Positions 23,668 through 30,522 of a stretch of 51,352 nt of DNA are shown here, one piece after another. The translations under genes were made by a program, and so were the position numbers. This stretch comes from M55B144 sp964550615. Its GTDB lineage: Bacteria; Bipolaricaulota; Bipolaricaulia; UBA7950; UBA9294. The notes beneath the pieces were generated by a model. That model was given only the letters and a program-made list of their open reading frames with translations, was not told the origin of the DNA and ran no database searches. The first letter of the stretch is position 1. Each line of letters starts with the position of its first letter. Location: NCBI GenBank assembly GCA_964550615.1, contig CAZKAB010000010.1, forward strand, positions 1-51,352. The letters run 5' to 3'.

Positions 23668-24228
23668 TTATACTCGCTCTACATACTTGCCGCTACGGGT
23701 GTCCACCTTCAGCGTATCCCCCTGCTTAACGAACAGCGGGACTTGAACAACGGCGCCGCTCTCTAGTGTCGCCGGCTTCTCTACATTGGATACCGTATCA
23801 CCGCGCACTCCCGGTTCGGTCTGGACAACCTTGAGCTCAACGAAGTTGGGAAGCTCAACCTTCACTAAGCTGTCATCATGATAGTAGCCAAGCACATTGA
23901 TCCCTTCGATCATGAATTCTCTCTGCTCGCCGAGGACGTCCTGCGAAATCGGAAACTGATCGAATCGCTCGTTGTCCATGAATACGCACCTATCGCCATC
24001 ATTGTACAGATACTGGAGCGGCCTCGACTCAAGAAACACCGATTCTGTATTCTCCGCTCCTTTGAACGTGACCGAAAGCGTGCGTCCGTTCTTCAGGTGG
24101 CGCAGTCGCGTGCGGGCGATCGCCCCGCCACGGCCGCGCTTGGAGTGCTCATACTCTGTAATCTCATAAAGCTCTCCGTCATAGAGGATGACCATTCCTC
24201 GGTGCATATCGCTGACTGCTAGCCCCAT
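23668..24228 (-). CDS. efp: Elongation factor P
   Basis: A 186-residue EF-P that relieves ribosomes stalled at polyproline. Domain I is seen in ILYDGELYEITEYEHSK, domain II in LPNFVELKVVQTEPGVRGD, and domain III ends with VPLFVKQGDTLKVDTRSGKYVERV. The tip of the domain-I loop reads KRGRGGAIARTRL: the usual PGK is RGR, so the residue normally modified with beta-lysine in E. coli (Lys34) is Arg here. An Arg tip is known from EF-P that is rhamnosylated by EarP, but that group has a different flanking sequence. Ribosome site AAGGAAGTGA; TACAAT at 24253-24258 could be the -10. It heads the asp23-nusB unit. Confidence 0.95.
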   Translation of the reverse strand: MGLAVSDMHRGMVILYDGELYEITEYEHSKRGRGGAIARTRLRHLKNGRTLSVTFKGAENTESVFLESRPLQYLYNDGDRCVFMDNERFDQFPISQDVLGEQREFMIEGINVLGYYHDDSLVKVELPNFVELKVVQTEPGVRGDTVSNVEKPATLESGAVVQVPLFVKQGDTLKVDTRSGKYVERV

Positions 24229-24258
24229 CGTTTGATCACTTCCTTAGTGTTCATTGTA

Positions 24259-24528
24259 TTCTCCACTTTTGACCGTCACATGTAAATAGTACGTCATTCC
24301 AAGCAGTGAAGCAGCCCTCGGTCTACATAGACAGATGGCCGTGCGTCCTACTTGCAGCTTGCCATTTAGGCCTAACGAGATTGTCGGCGGTTGCCCTCAG
24401 CGTTTGGCCGACTTGGTGCCATTTCTTGAAGAGCATTATGCGCGATTAGACAACTAGGATTCTGTAAAGGTTTAGAAATGCGCTAATGTCTCATCTGTAT
24501 GCGTGAAAAAGATCAGGATTCCTGCCTC
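24259..24528. other. Intergenic stretch with no recognised feature
   Basis: The roughly 270 nt between efp and the promoter at 24529 contain no reading frame with a ribosome site, no tRNA and no convincing hairpin. The part near 24440-24520 becomes AT-rich as it approaches the promoter. Confidence 0.5.
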
Positions 24529-24557
24529 TTGACTTTTTATTAGCACAATACTATGCT
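24529..24557 (+). promoter_or_regulatory. Strong promoter of the micro-peptide locus
   Basis: TTGACT (24529-24534), 17-nt AT-rich spacer, TATGCT (24552-24557). The start of transcription would be near 24564, giving a leader of about 36 nt that ends in a very strong ribosome site (GGGGGAGGTGA). Confidence 0.7.
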
Positions 24558-24599
24558 GCCCCACATCGAAAGCAAGGAAAGGGGGAGGTGAACGCAACT

Positions 24600-24662
24600 A
24601 TGGCACAGAAAGCAAAGGGAGGAAAGAAGAAGACCTCCAAGAAATCTTCAAGCTCGAAGTAA
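24600..24662 (+). CDS. 20-residue Lys/Ser-rich micro-peptide
   Basis: The reading frame ATG 24600 to TAA 24662 encodes MAQKAKGGKKKTSKKSSSSK: eight Lys, five Ser, two Gly, two Ala and one Met, Gln and Thr, with net charge of about +8. It is too small to be found by length filters, but the context is that of a highly expressed gene: a near-consensus promoter with a 17-nt spacer and a GGGGGAGGTGA ribosome site 8-9 nt before the ATG. Composition resembles histone-H1-like or ribosomal-protein tails; binding to nucleic acid or an acidic partner is inference. I know no family of this sequence. The next genes on this strand are two LysW-like zinc ribbons, possibly on the same transcript. Confidence 0.65.
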   Translation: MAQKAKGGKKKTSKKSSSSK

Positions 24663-24880
24663 CGTAAGAGGATGGCCCAAAGGTACGTTGGTGCGTACAG
24701 TCGATGCGAAAGGATTAGCAGAGAGAGTTCCAATCGCCGCGTTTCCAAGCAAGGTGAGGCGATCCGGCTCTCAGACCAGTAGGCGCCGTAGCACCTGTGG
24801 AGTCGTCGTCTGATCAGGTAAAACAGATGATCGGGTGACTCTAAGGGCCTCAGAATATGCTGGTCCGCACGGAGGAGAGC

Positions 24881-25189
24881 ATGGTAACAACACGTTGCTC
24901 ATTGTGCGATGCGCCGATTACTGTAGATCAAGAAGATACCATCCGCTTCAGCCAGATACACTGCCCTGAATGCGGGGTGATCCTGACCGTTACCAATGAG
25001 AATCCTCTGACAGTGGAGTGGATTTCTGGGCAATGGGACTACGACGATCTGTACGGCGAGGACATGCTGCAAATGCGGCACAATGAGAGGAAACGAGAGC
25101 CGAGGCCACAAGCCAAGGAGCGACGACCGTACAAGCGACACAGAGCAGCAGGAGAGAGAAATGCCAAAAGCGATATGTCCGATATGTGA
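24881..25189 (+). CDS. LysW-like zinc-ribbon protein with basic tail
   Basis: A 102-residue protein. The first half is a LysW-like zinc ribbon: RCSLCDAPITVDQEDTIRF, HCPECGVILTVTNENPLTVEW (two CxxC pairs and the following hydrophobic strand). The second half is strongly basic (MRHNERKREPRPQAKERRPY, KRHRAAGERNAK) and probably disordered. The start ATG 24881 follows GGAGGAGAG at 3-4 nt; the in-frame ATG 24857 is possible. The last 29 nt overlap the next gene. No lysine- or arginine-biosynthesis genes stand nearby, so an amino-group carrier role is not supported; a nucleic-acid role would fit the basic tail. Confidence 0.7.
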   Translation: MVTTRCSLCDAPITVDQEDTIRFSQIHCPECGVILTVTNENPLTVEWISGQWDYDDLYGEDMLQMRHNERKREPRPQAKERRPYKRHRAAGERNAKSDMSDM

Positions 25190-25331
25190 CGAGAATATCA
25201 AGATCGAAGAGGCGGAAGCCTATCTTTTCAATCAGGTGCGATGCCCCAAATGCGATGCCTTATTGGAGATAGTAGAGGAGTCCCCGCTGGAGTTGGAGGA
25301 GATTCCCGAAGAGGAAGACGAGGACGTGTAG
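25161..25331 (+). CDS. LysW-like zinc-ribbon protein without the C-terminal EDWGE motif
   Basis: A 56-residue protein matching the amino-group carrier LysW along its length: AICPICDENIKIEEAEAY, VRCPKCDALLEIVEESPLEL, then an acidic tail. True LysW ends in EDWGE, whose last Glu carries the amino adduct in lysine/arginine biosynthesis; this protein ends EEEDEDV, so the attachment residue is absent. The start ATG 25161 follows GCAGGAGAG and lies inside the upstream gene, so the two are translationally coupled and probably act together. One copy is basic, the other acidic; pairing through the tails is a plausible inference. A terminator follows at 25459. Confidence 0.8.
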   Translation: MPKAICPICDENIKIEEAEAYLFNQVRCPKCDALLEIVEESPLELEEIPEEEDEDV

Positions 25332-25458
25332 CGGCCCGATCTGATCTTCCGGATGCGGCGGACTCAATTCCTCGTTGATCGGGATATGCCCTTGCCGTCT
25401 GGCTGTATCTTGAGGTAGAAGCACAATCAGAAGGCTGCGGACATTGAAATTACCATGT

Positions 25459-25482
25459 GGGGGCAGAGCTTTGCCCCCTTTT
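25459..25482 (+). terminator. Rho-independent terminator after the LysW-like genes
   Basis: GGGGGCA (25459-25465), six-nt loop, TGCCCCC (25472-25478), then TTTT. The 7-bp stem with a U run reads on the plus strand and ends the micro-peptide/LysW-like unit. Confidence 0.8.
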
Positions 25483-25546
25483 CATCTCACCTCGTCAAAT
25501 CGTCCCTGATCAGCATGACTTGGTCCGCATACGGACCAAAGAGCCA

Positions 25547-25936
25547 TCATTTCCCCTCAGTTGTAGGCCAGTGAAGGATGCGTAGCCCAACCCTCGCAAT
25601 TCCTTTGTCGACGATTCCCAGCTTCTCCGCAGCCCCTTTAGAAAGATCGATAATCCTCCCCTCGACAAACGGGCCGCGGTCATTGATTCTCACCACAACG
25701 CTCTTTCCCGTGTCTAGATCGACAACCTTCACCACCGTGTCGAAAGGAAGCGTTTTGTGAGCAGCGCTAATCCCGTACATGTCATACACTTCGCCATTGG
25801 ATGTGCGATTACCCTGAAACCCCGGCCCATACCAAGACGCAATGCCCACTTCATAGTACGGTCCGGCCACCTGTAACAAGACGACAGCACCGATCACGAC
25901 AGCAACCGAAAGCAAATAGAGAATCCACTCTTTCAT
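25547..25936 (-). CDS. rlpA: RlpA-like double-psi beta-barrel protein
   Basis: A 129-residue protein: an N-terminal hydrophobic anchor (about residues 4-25, ILYLLSVAVVIGAVVLLQVAG) and an RlpA barrel with GIASWYGPGFQGNRTSNGEVY, AAHKTLPFDTVVKV, VRINDRGPFVEGRIIDLS and GLRILHW. The His and Asp of the lytic transglycosylase site (AAHKTLPF, INDRGPF) are present, so peptidoglycan cleavage in the periplasm is likely; the SPOR domain of E. coli RlpA is missing. The start is ATG 25936: the -10 box of its promoter ends 7 nt before it and covers the alternative ATG at 25945, so the mRNA would be leaderless. It follows the DUF2227 gene on the same strand. Confidence 0.9.
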   Translation of the reverse strand: MKEWILYLLSVAVVIGAVVLLQVAGPYYEVGIASWYGPGFQGNRTSNGEVYDMYGISAAHKTLPFDTVVKVVDLDTGKSVVVRINDRGPFVEGRIIDLSKGAAEKLGIVDKGIARVGLRILHWPTTEGK

Positions 25937-25943
25937 GGCGCTC

Positions 25944-25972
25944 ATTATAGGGATGCGAAAACGACTTCACAA
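25944..25972 (-). promoter_or_regulatory. Leaderless promoter of rlpA
   Basis: TTGTGA (25972-25967), 17 nt, TATAAT (25949-25944, full consensus). Seven nt then separate the -10 box from the ATG at 25936, so transcription would begin at or within one nt of the start codon. Confidence 0.7.
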
Positions 25973-25975
25973 ACG

Positions 25976-26443
25976 CTAATGTCGCCGGACAGCCGTCCAT
26001 AGCTTGTCTGCGATCGCGTGAATCTGATTTGGAAGATAAACGCCAAAGACAACAGCGGCAATCACCGACCATGAAGGGAAGGGAAAATGCGCGCGATATC
26101 CAGCGTACCTCAGTAATAGCCAATAGACTAACCCGAGCATCGCCCCGAGGTAGAGAATGCGTGTTAGCGGGCCGTACACGATGTGATGCGATAGAGCGCG
26201 GTGGCGAAAGATTCGCGCGTATGGTATCCAGACAACGCGCCCTATTCCCCATCGCTGCGCAGCCCGGCTCTGCCGTAGATCGAGATCCGGACTGAAGAAT
26301 AGGCTGGAAAACAAGTACGAGAAGAGAAATATGACAATAAGGATTCCACTTACCTGCGCCCGCAGCCAGAGAACAACACCAAACACTAGGCACACGGCGA
26401 AGATAACCAATTCGATTCGCAGATGCACCTTTCCCGACGGCAT
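25976..26443 (-). CDS. DUF2227 putative metal-binding membrane protein
   Basis: A 155-residue protein with three or four hydrophobic segments. The opening MPSGKVHLRIELV, FFSPDLDLRQSRAAQRWG, VWIPYARIFRHRALSHHIV are the family's blocks; the His and Asp residues in them are the suggested metal site, and the layout recalls the LexA-regulated YdjM hydrolase group. The reaction is unknown. There is no ribosome site, but a promoter whose -10 ends 6 nt before the ATG, so the mRNA should start at the ATG itself. It is divergent from groES and shares the 130-nt intergenic region with the heat-shock promoter. Confidence 0.82.
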   Translation of the reverse strand: MPSGKVHLRIELVIFAVCLVFGVVLWLRAQVSGILIVIFLFSYLFSSLFFSPDLDLRQSRAAQRWGIGRVVWIPYARIFRHRALSHHIVYGPLTRILYLGAMLGLVYWLLLRYAGYRAHFPFPSWSVIAAVVFGVYLPNQIHAIADKLWTAVRRH

Positions 26444-26449
26444 GTGGCA

Positions 26450-26478
26450 AATGTAGCGTTTCCCCTCTTTCCATGCAA
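26450..26478 (-). promoter_or_regulatory. Leaderless promoter of the DUF2227 gene
   Basis: TTGCAT (26478-26473), 17 nt, TACATT (26455-26450), then exactly 6 nt to the ATG at 26443. The standard discriminator length places +1 on the A of the ATG. Confidence 0.6.
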
Positions 26479-26492
26479 TATCCCCTCTACGC

Positions 26493-26521
26493 TTGACGGG
26501 AAAAACTTCCGCGGGTACAAT
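26493..26521 (+). promoter_or_regulatory. Promoter of groES-groEL
   Basis: TTGACG (26493-26498), 17 nt, TACAAT (26516-26521). The transcript would start near 26528, inside the CIRCE element, so a bound repressor would block the polymerase. Confidence 0.7.
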
Positions 26522-26525
26522 ATGT

Positions 26526-26552
26526 TTAGCAGGCCCCGCATGAGAGTGCTAA
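26526..26552 (+). promoter_or_regulatory. Degenerate CIRCE element (HrcA operator)
   Basis: TTAGCAGGC (26526-26534), exactly 9 nt, GAGTGCTAA (26544-26552). The right arm is perfect CIRCE; the left arm keeps six of nine positions (TTAGCA), with GGC in place of CTC. It overlaps the predicted transcript start of groES, as HrcA-controlled operators do. The hrcA gene is not in the window. Confidence 0.75.
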
Positions 26553-26576
26553 TAACCAATAAGGAGGAGATGGAGT

Positions 26577-26846
26577 ATGAAGATCAAGCCACTGGGAAAA
26601 CGAATCCTAGCGAAGAAGATCGAACAAGAAGAGCGAAAGACGTCTGGAGGGATAGTACTCCCCGAAGGCGCTCAAAGCGACAAAGTCATCCGGGCAAAGG
26701 TATTGGCGTTGGGAACCGACGAGAAGTTCTCAGTCAAGAAAGGGAACGAGATAATCGTCTCCAGCTTTGCAGGAACCGAGATCGAACTTGACAACGAGAA
26801 GCTGATCCTCGTCAAGGAAATTGACGTTCTCGCGATCATCGAATAG
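26577..26846 (+). CDS. groES: Co-chaperonin GroES
   Basis: An 89-residue subunit of the heptameric lid of the GroEL cage. Seen: MKIKPLGKRILAKKIEQEER at the start, the mobile-loop region TSGGIVLPEGAQSDKV that binds GroEL, and DNEKLILVKEIDVLAIIE at the end. The ATG at 26577 follows AAGGAGGAG. It is slightly short of the usual 95 residues because the roof loop is compact. Controlled by the promoter and CIRCE element just upstream; groEL follows after 17 nt. Confidence 0.98.
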   Translation: MKIKPLGKRILAKKIEQEERKTSGGIVLPEGAQSDKVIRAKVLALGTDEKFSVKKGNEIIVSSFAGTEIELDNEKLILVKEIDVLAIIE

Positions 26847-26863
26847 CAAAGGGGGATTTCGAA

Positions 26864-28486
26864 ATGGCAAAAGAAGTAGTATTCGGCGACGAAGCCCGTC
26901 GCAAGATGAAGAAGGGAATCGACAAACTGGCAGACGCCGTTCGTATCACACTCGGCCCGCGCGGGCGCAATGTGATCATTGAGAAGAAGTTCGGAAGCCC
27001 GGACATAACAAATGACGGCGTGACGATCGCCCAGGAGCAGGAATACAAAGACCCATACGAGAACATGGGCGCGCAGCTCGTAAAAGAGGTCGCCTCCAAG
27101 ACAAACGATATCGCCGGTGATGGTACCACTACGGCGACCATCCTTGCGCACGCGATGATCGAAGAGGGATTCAAGAATCTCGCCGCCGGCGCAAACCCGA
27201 TGGAACTGAAGCGCGGACTGGAAAAGGGTTCTGCAAAAATCGTCGAGGGGCTGAAGGCTCAGAGTCGTACTCTCAAGACCAAGGACGAGACCGCTCAGGT
27301 AGCGACGATCTCAGCCAACGATGAATCGATCGGCAAGATCATCGCCGACGCAATGGAAGCGGTCGGAGAAGACGGGGTTATCACCGTCGAGGACTCCGAC
27401 ACAATCACCACTTACTACGATGTGGTCGAGGGAATGCAGTTCGACCGCGAGTACATCTCTCCATACTTCGTGACCGATCCGAAGAAGATGGAAGTGCTCC
27501 TCGAAAACCCGTATATCCTAATCACCGATCAGGAACTGAAGAACGCGAACGATCTCGTCCCCTTGCTGGAGAAGATTGCCCAGAGTGGCAAGCCCCTTCT
27601 CATCATCGGTAAAGATGTTACGGGAGAGGCGTTGACTACGCTGGTCCTTAACAAGCTCAAGGGAACGCTTTCAAGCTGCGCCGTGAAGGCCCCCGGCTTC
27701 GGCGACCGTCGCAAGGCGATGCTTGAAGACATCGCGGTGCTAACAGGAGGAACCGTCGTCGCTGAGGACGCTGGTATGCAGATCAAGGACACCACCCTCG
27801 ACATGCTCGGCCGCGCCGAGCGGATAAAGGTCGACGGGAGCAACACCACCATCGTCGGCGGAAGCGGAGCCACTGACGCAATCAAGGGAAGGATCGAGCA
27901 GATTGAAGCTCAGATCGAGACGACCGACTCCGATTACGATCGCGAAAAACTGGAAGAGCGCAAGGCTAAACTCGCCGGTGGCGTTGCCGTGATCAAGGTC
28001 GGCGCTCCTACGGAAACCGAACTCTCCGAGAAGAAACACCGTATGGAGGACGCGCTTGAGGCGACCAAGGCCGCTGTTGATGAGGGCATACTCCCCGGTG
28101 GAGGCGCCGCTCTGTTGAACGCGTCCAAGAAGCTCGACGATCTCAAACTGGAGAACGACGAAGCCGTTGGAGTAAGAATACTGCGTCGCGCGCTCGAGGC
28201 GCCGCTGCGCCAACTCGCCAATAACGCCGGGTTTGAGGGCGCAATCGTCGTCGAACGAGTGAAGGAACAGAAGCCGGGATTCGGGTTTGACGTGCTCACC
28301 GAGACTTATCGTGACATGTTCAAGGCCGGGATCATCGACCCAACAAAGGTCACTCGATCCGCCCTGCAGAACGCGGTCTCCATCGCCGGGATGCTCCTGA
28401 CGACCGATGCCCTCGTTGCTGAGATCAAGGAGAAGGAAGACTCCGCGCCGGCCATGCCACAGATGCCGGGTGGGATGCCCTACTAG
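26864..28486 (+). CDS. groEL: Chaperonin GroEL
   Basis: A 540-residue subunit of the ATP-driven folding cage. Seen: MAKEVVFGDEARRKMKKGID, the nucleotide site ITNDGVTIAQE and AGDGTTTATILAHAMI, the KEVASKTND helix, GGVAVIKVGAPTETE, and PGGGAALLNAS near the second nucleotide-binding block. The C-terminus is a short Gly/Met tail (APAMPQMPGGMPY). GGATTTCGAAATGG gives the ribosome site. It is co-transcribed with groES under CIRCE control and ends at a strong terminator. Confidence 0.99.
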   Translation: MAKEVVFGDEARRKMKKGIDKLADAVRITLGPRGRNVIIEKKFGSPDITNDGVTIAQEQEYKDPYENMGAQLVKEVASKTNDIAGDGTTTATILAHAMIEEGFKNLAAGANPMELKRGLEKGSAKIVEGLKAQSRTLKTKDETAQVATISANDESIGKIIADAMEAVGEDGVITVEDSDTITTYYDVVEGMQFDREYISPYFVTDPKKMEVLLENPYILITDQELKNANDLVPLLEKIAQSGKPLLIIGKDVTGEALTTLVLNKLKGTLSSCAVKAPGFGDRRKAMLEDIAVLTGGTVVAEDAGMQIKDTTLDMLGRAERIKVDGSNTTIVGGSGATDAIKGRIEQIEAQIETTDSDYDREKLEERKAKLAGGVAVIKVGAPTETELSEKKHRMEDALEATKAAVDEGILPGGGAALLNASKKLDDLKLENDEAVGVRILRRALEAPLRQLANNAGFEGAIVVERVKEQKPGFGFDVLTETYRDMFKAGIIDPTKVTRSALQNAVSIAGMLLTTDALVAEIKEKEDSAPAMPQMPGGMPY

Positions 28487-28505
28487 ACAAGCTTAGGTTG
28501 TCTTT

Positions 28506-28548
28506 CCCCCTTTGCCCGCTTATGATCGGGCAAAGGGGGATTTCTTTT
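28506..28548 (+). terminator. Strong terminator after groEL, overlapping the next gene's start
   Basis: CCCCCTTTGCCCG (28506-28518), 8-nt loop, CGGGCAAAGGGGG (28527-28539): a perfect 13-bp stem, then ATTTCTTTT. The 3' arm (AAAGGGGG) is also the ribosome site of the patatin gene, whose TTG lies at 28547. Confidence 0.85.
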
Positions 28549-29461
28549 GCGGCAACAAAGGAGAATTGGCCTCGCCCTCGGAGGAGGAGGAGCACGCGGC
28601 TTTGCTCATCTGGGAGTCCTCATTGCTCTTGAAGAGCATTGTATTCCTGTCGATTTCATAACCGGGACGAGTATCGGCGCCGTGATGGGAGCAGCAAAAG
28701 CAATCGGCCTCAACCTAGACCGACTGCGTAGGGTCCTTGGCTGCCTCGACCTAAACGCGCTCCTCCAGGTATCCGACAACATGATGCGAGAGGTGCAACG
28801 TGCAATCGGACGTGGGGTTATCGAATATGTGCGTGGCCCCAATTGGCGTGAGACCGACTCAGCCCCCCAGAACCTTGCCCGCCTGTACGAGCTCTTTTCT
28901 TTGATGACGGCGAACAAGAGCTTCAGCGACACGTTAGTTCCATTTGCGACAGTCGCCGCTGATATCGAAAGCGGCGAACGCGTCGTGCTTACCGAAGGGA
29001 AGCTGTATCAAGCCGTCGCCGCAAGCGCCGCAATACCGGGTACGTTTTCGCCCGTATTCATGCAAGGGAAATACTTAGTTGACGGCGGCGTGATCGAGAA
29101 GATTCCGGTCGACGTATGCATCGACATGGGAGCCGAAACCGTTATCGCAGTCGACACAAGCGCTCCGCTCACCCGCAGCGTAAATACAAGCCTCGATTCC
29201 CTTATGCAATCACAGCGTATCACATCGCAAGGCCTGACAGACCTCCAGCTTGCCAATGCAAGTCGCCGCGTCGAAAACCGTCTCGTCCTTCTGCGCCCGC
29301 ATGTCGGGTGGATCAACATGCTCGCTTTCGATCACATATCAGAGGCGATCGACGCCGGCAAAGAAGAAGCGCTGTCGCACATGGAGGAGATCAAACAGCT
29401 GTGCGGCAGCACCATCTCCGTTGACGTCAACCGGAATTCGAAATCGAGAAAATCGGACTGA
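28547..29461 (+). CDS. Patatin-like phospholipase (RssA/NTE type)
   Basis: A 304-residue lipid acyl hydrolase. The oxyanion hole GLALGGGGARGFAHLGVL, the nucleophile elbow GTSIGA (GxSxG, Ser near residue 43) and the catalytic Asp in LVDGGVIEKIP are intact, so it should be active. Substrate is probably a membrane phospholipid or lysophospholipid. The start is TTG 28547, because the match to the family begins immediately after it and the G-rich arm of the preceding terminator lies 7 nt upstream. The last 35 nt overlap the converging lamin-tail gene. Confidence 0.92.
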   Translation: MRQQRRIGLALGGGGARGFAHLGVLIALEEHCIPVDFITGTSIGAVMGAAKAIGLNLDRLRRVLGCLDLNALLQVSDNMMREVQRAIGRGVIEYVRGPNWRETDSAPQNLARLYELFSLMTANKSFSDTLVPFATVAADIESGERVVLTEGKLYQAVAASAAIPGTFSPVFMQGKYLVDGGVIEKIPVDVCIDMGAETVIAVDTSAPLTRSVNTSLDSLMQSQRITSQGLTDLQLANASRRVENRLVLLRPHVGWINMLAFDHISEAIDAGKEEALSHMEEIKQLCGSTISVDVNRNSKSRKSD

Positions 29462-30326
29462 TCGCCACACCCATGTTGCCGTCGTCGTCAGTAGCGACGA
29501 CTTTCAGCAGATACTGATCGCCGTTGTCCACGCTCTCGGTGTTCCAAACATACGAATCACCAACCAGATTCTTGACAAGTGGGGAGAACGACTGCCCGCC
29601 ATCGGATGAAAGATAGATGTCGATCGGCAGAAGCTCACCGCTTGCGCCATCCGGATCATCCGCCCGCCAGGCAATAGCAACATCCCCTTGCACGGTACTG
29701 GTATCCGGAGATGGTGAAGTAATCGCAACCGTTGGGAATGTTTCGCGCGCAATAGTCGCCGAATTCTCCTGCCCTGGTGTGGCGTTGAGCGCCTGACCAT
29801 CGGCATCTTCTCCACAAACGTTCAGACCATTGTTCGTTTTCCAGTTCGTCTCGTCATCCGGTCCGGCCGGATCAACTCGCTCCATCGTAGCATACGCGAC
29901 CGGCCCGCTGCTCGCGCTACCAGCGATCCATCCGTCGTGATCGGCATTGGCAGTGTCAGCAGTCTTCCCGGATGGATCTGTCAGGTACAGCACTGCGCCG
30001 TCGTTGCTCAACGATCCCGTGTAGATGAGATCGGCAGCGACATCCGATACCGTGTCATCATTTGTCCGTTCAAGAAGAAAGTACCCCCCGGGAGCGACAG
30101 CCGTCTCCACACCTGCTCCCAGATCGATGACCACGTCTCCGAAACTTAGCATCCAACCGGCTAAATTCACCGGCTGGTCGGTGGGGTTGAACAGCTCGAT
30201 CCATTCATCGGTAGGGCTCGCCGCCGTACCTGCCCATGCGACTTCATTGATCACTAAGCTGTTTGCATAGACGCCGACTCCAATCATCATGGCAACGGCA
30301 ACAACTAGCAGTCCCTTGTGTAGCAT
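29427..30326 (-). CDS. Exported protein with lamin-tail domain and Ig-like end
   Basis: A 299-residue secreted protein. A signal peptide ends near residue 21 (VGVYA, then NSLVINEVAW). Residues 23-135 are a lamin-tail domain: INEVAWAGTAASPTDEWIEL, FNPTDQPVNLAGWML, PGGYFLLER, SNDGAVLYLTDPSG. Residues 200-299 look like an Ig-like fold (FPTVAITSPSPDTSTV, DIYLSSDGGQSF, YLLKVVATDDDGNMG). Lamin-tail domains in bacteria accompany secreted nucleases and surface proteins, but no catalytic domain is present, so a structural or surface-binding role is the likely reading. It has AAAGGAGG before the ATG and a promoter with a 17-nt spacer. Confidence 0.88.
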   Translation of the reverse strand: MLHKGLLVVAVAMMIGVGVYANSLVINEVAWAGTAASPTDEWIELFNPTDQPVNLAGWMLSFGDVVIDLGAGVETAVAPGGYFLLERTNDDTVSDVAADLIYTGSLSNDGAVLYLTDPSGKTADTANADHDGWIAGSASSGPVAYATMERVDPAGPDDETNWKTNNGLNVCGEDADGQALNATPGQENSATIARETFPTVAITSPSPDTSTVQGDVAIAWRADDPDGASGELLPIDIYLSSDGGQSFSPLVKNLVGDSYVWNTESVDNGDQYLLKVVATDDDGNMGVAISPIFSISNSG

Positions 30327-30381
30327 TTCTGCCTCCTTTTGTTTGTTTCTTTTGTGTTTGTCCTGTCCTGTTTATAGTTCT

Positions 30382-30410
30382 CTTATATCATATTCATTAT
30401 TACATTACAA
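30382..30410 (-). promoter_or_regulatory. Promoter of the lamin-tail gene
   Basis: TTGTAA (30410-30405), 17 nt, TATAAG (30387-30382). The leader of about 50 nt is A-rich and ends in AAAGGAGG. Confidence 0.55.
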
Positions 30411-30522
30411 GTCAGCCCACCAATGTTTTGGACTGTTGTCAGATGACCCCAAACTGCTTACACTTCGACCACAGAAGAAAGCACACCATGCCAGTCGTGC
30501 TCGCTCGCGAGAGGAACGCAAC

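Noticed and set aside
24672..24782. 36-codon frame right after the micro-peptide gene
   Set aside because: The purine-rich AAGAGG is only 2 nt from the ATG, the composition is random and there is no sign of a domain.
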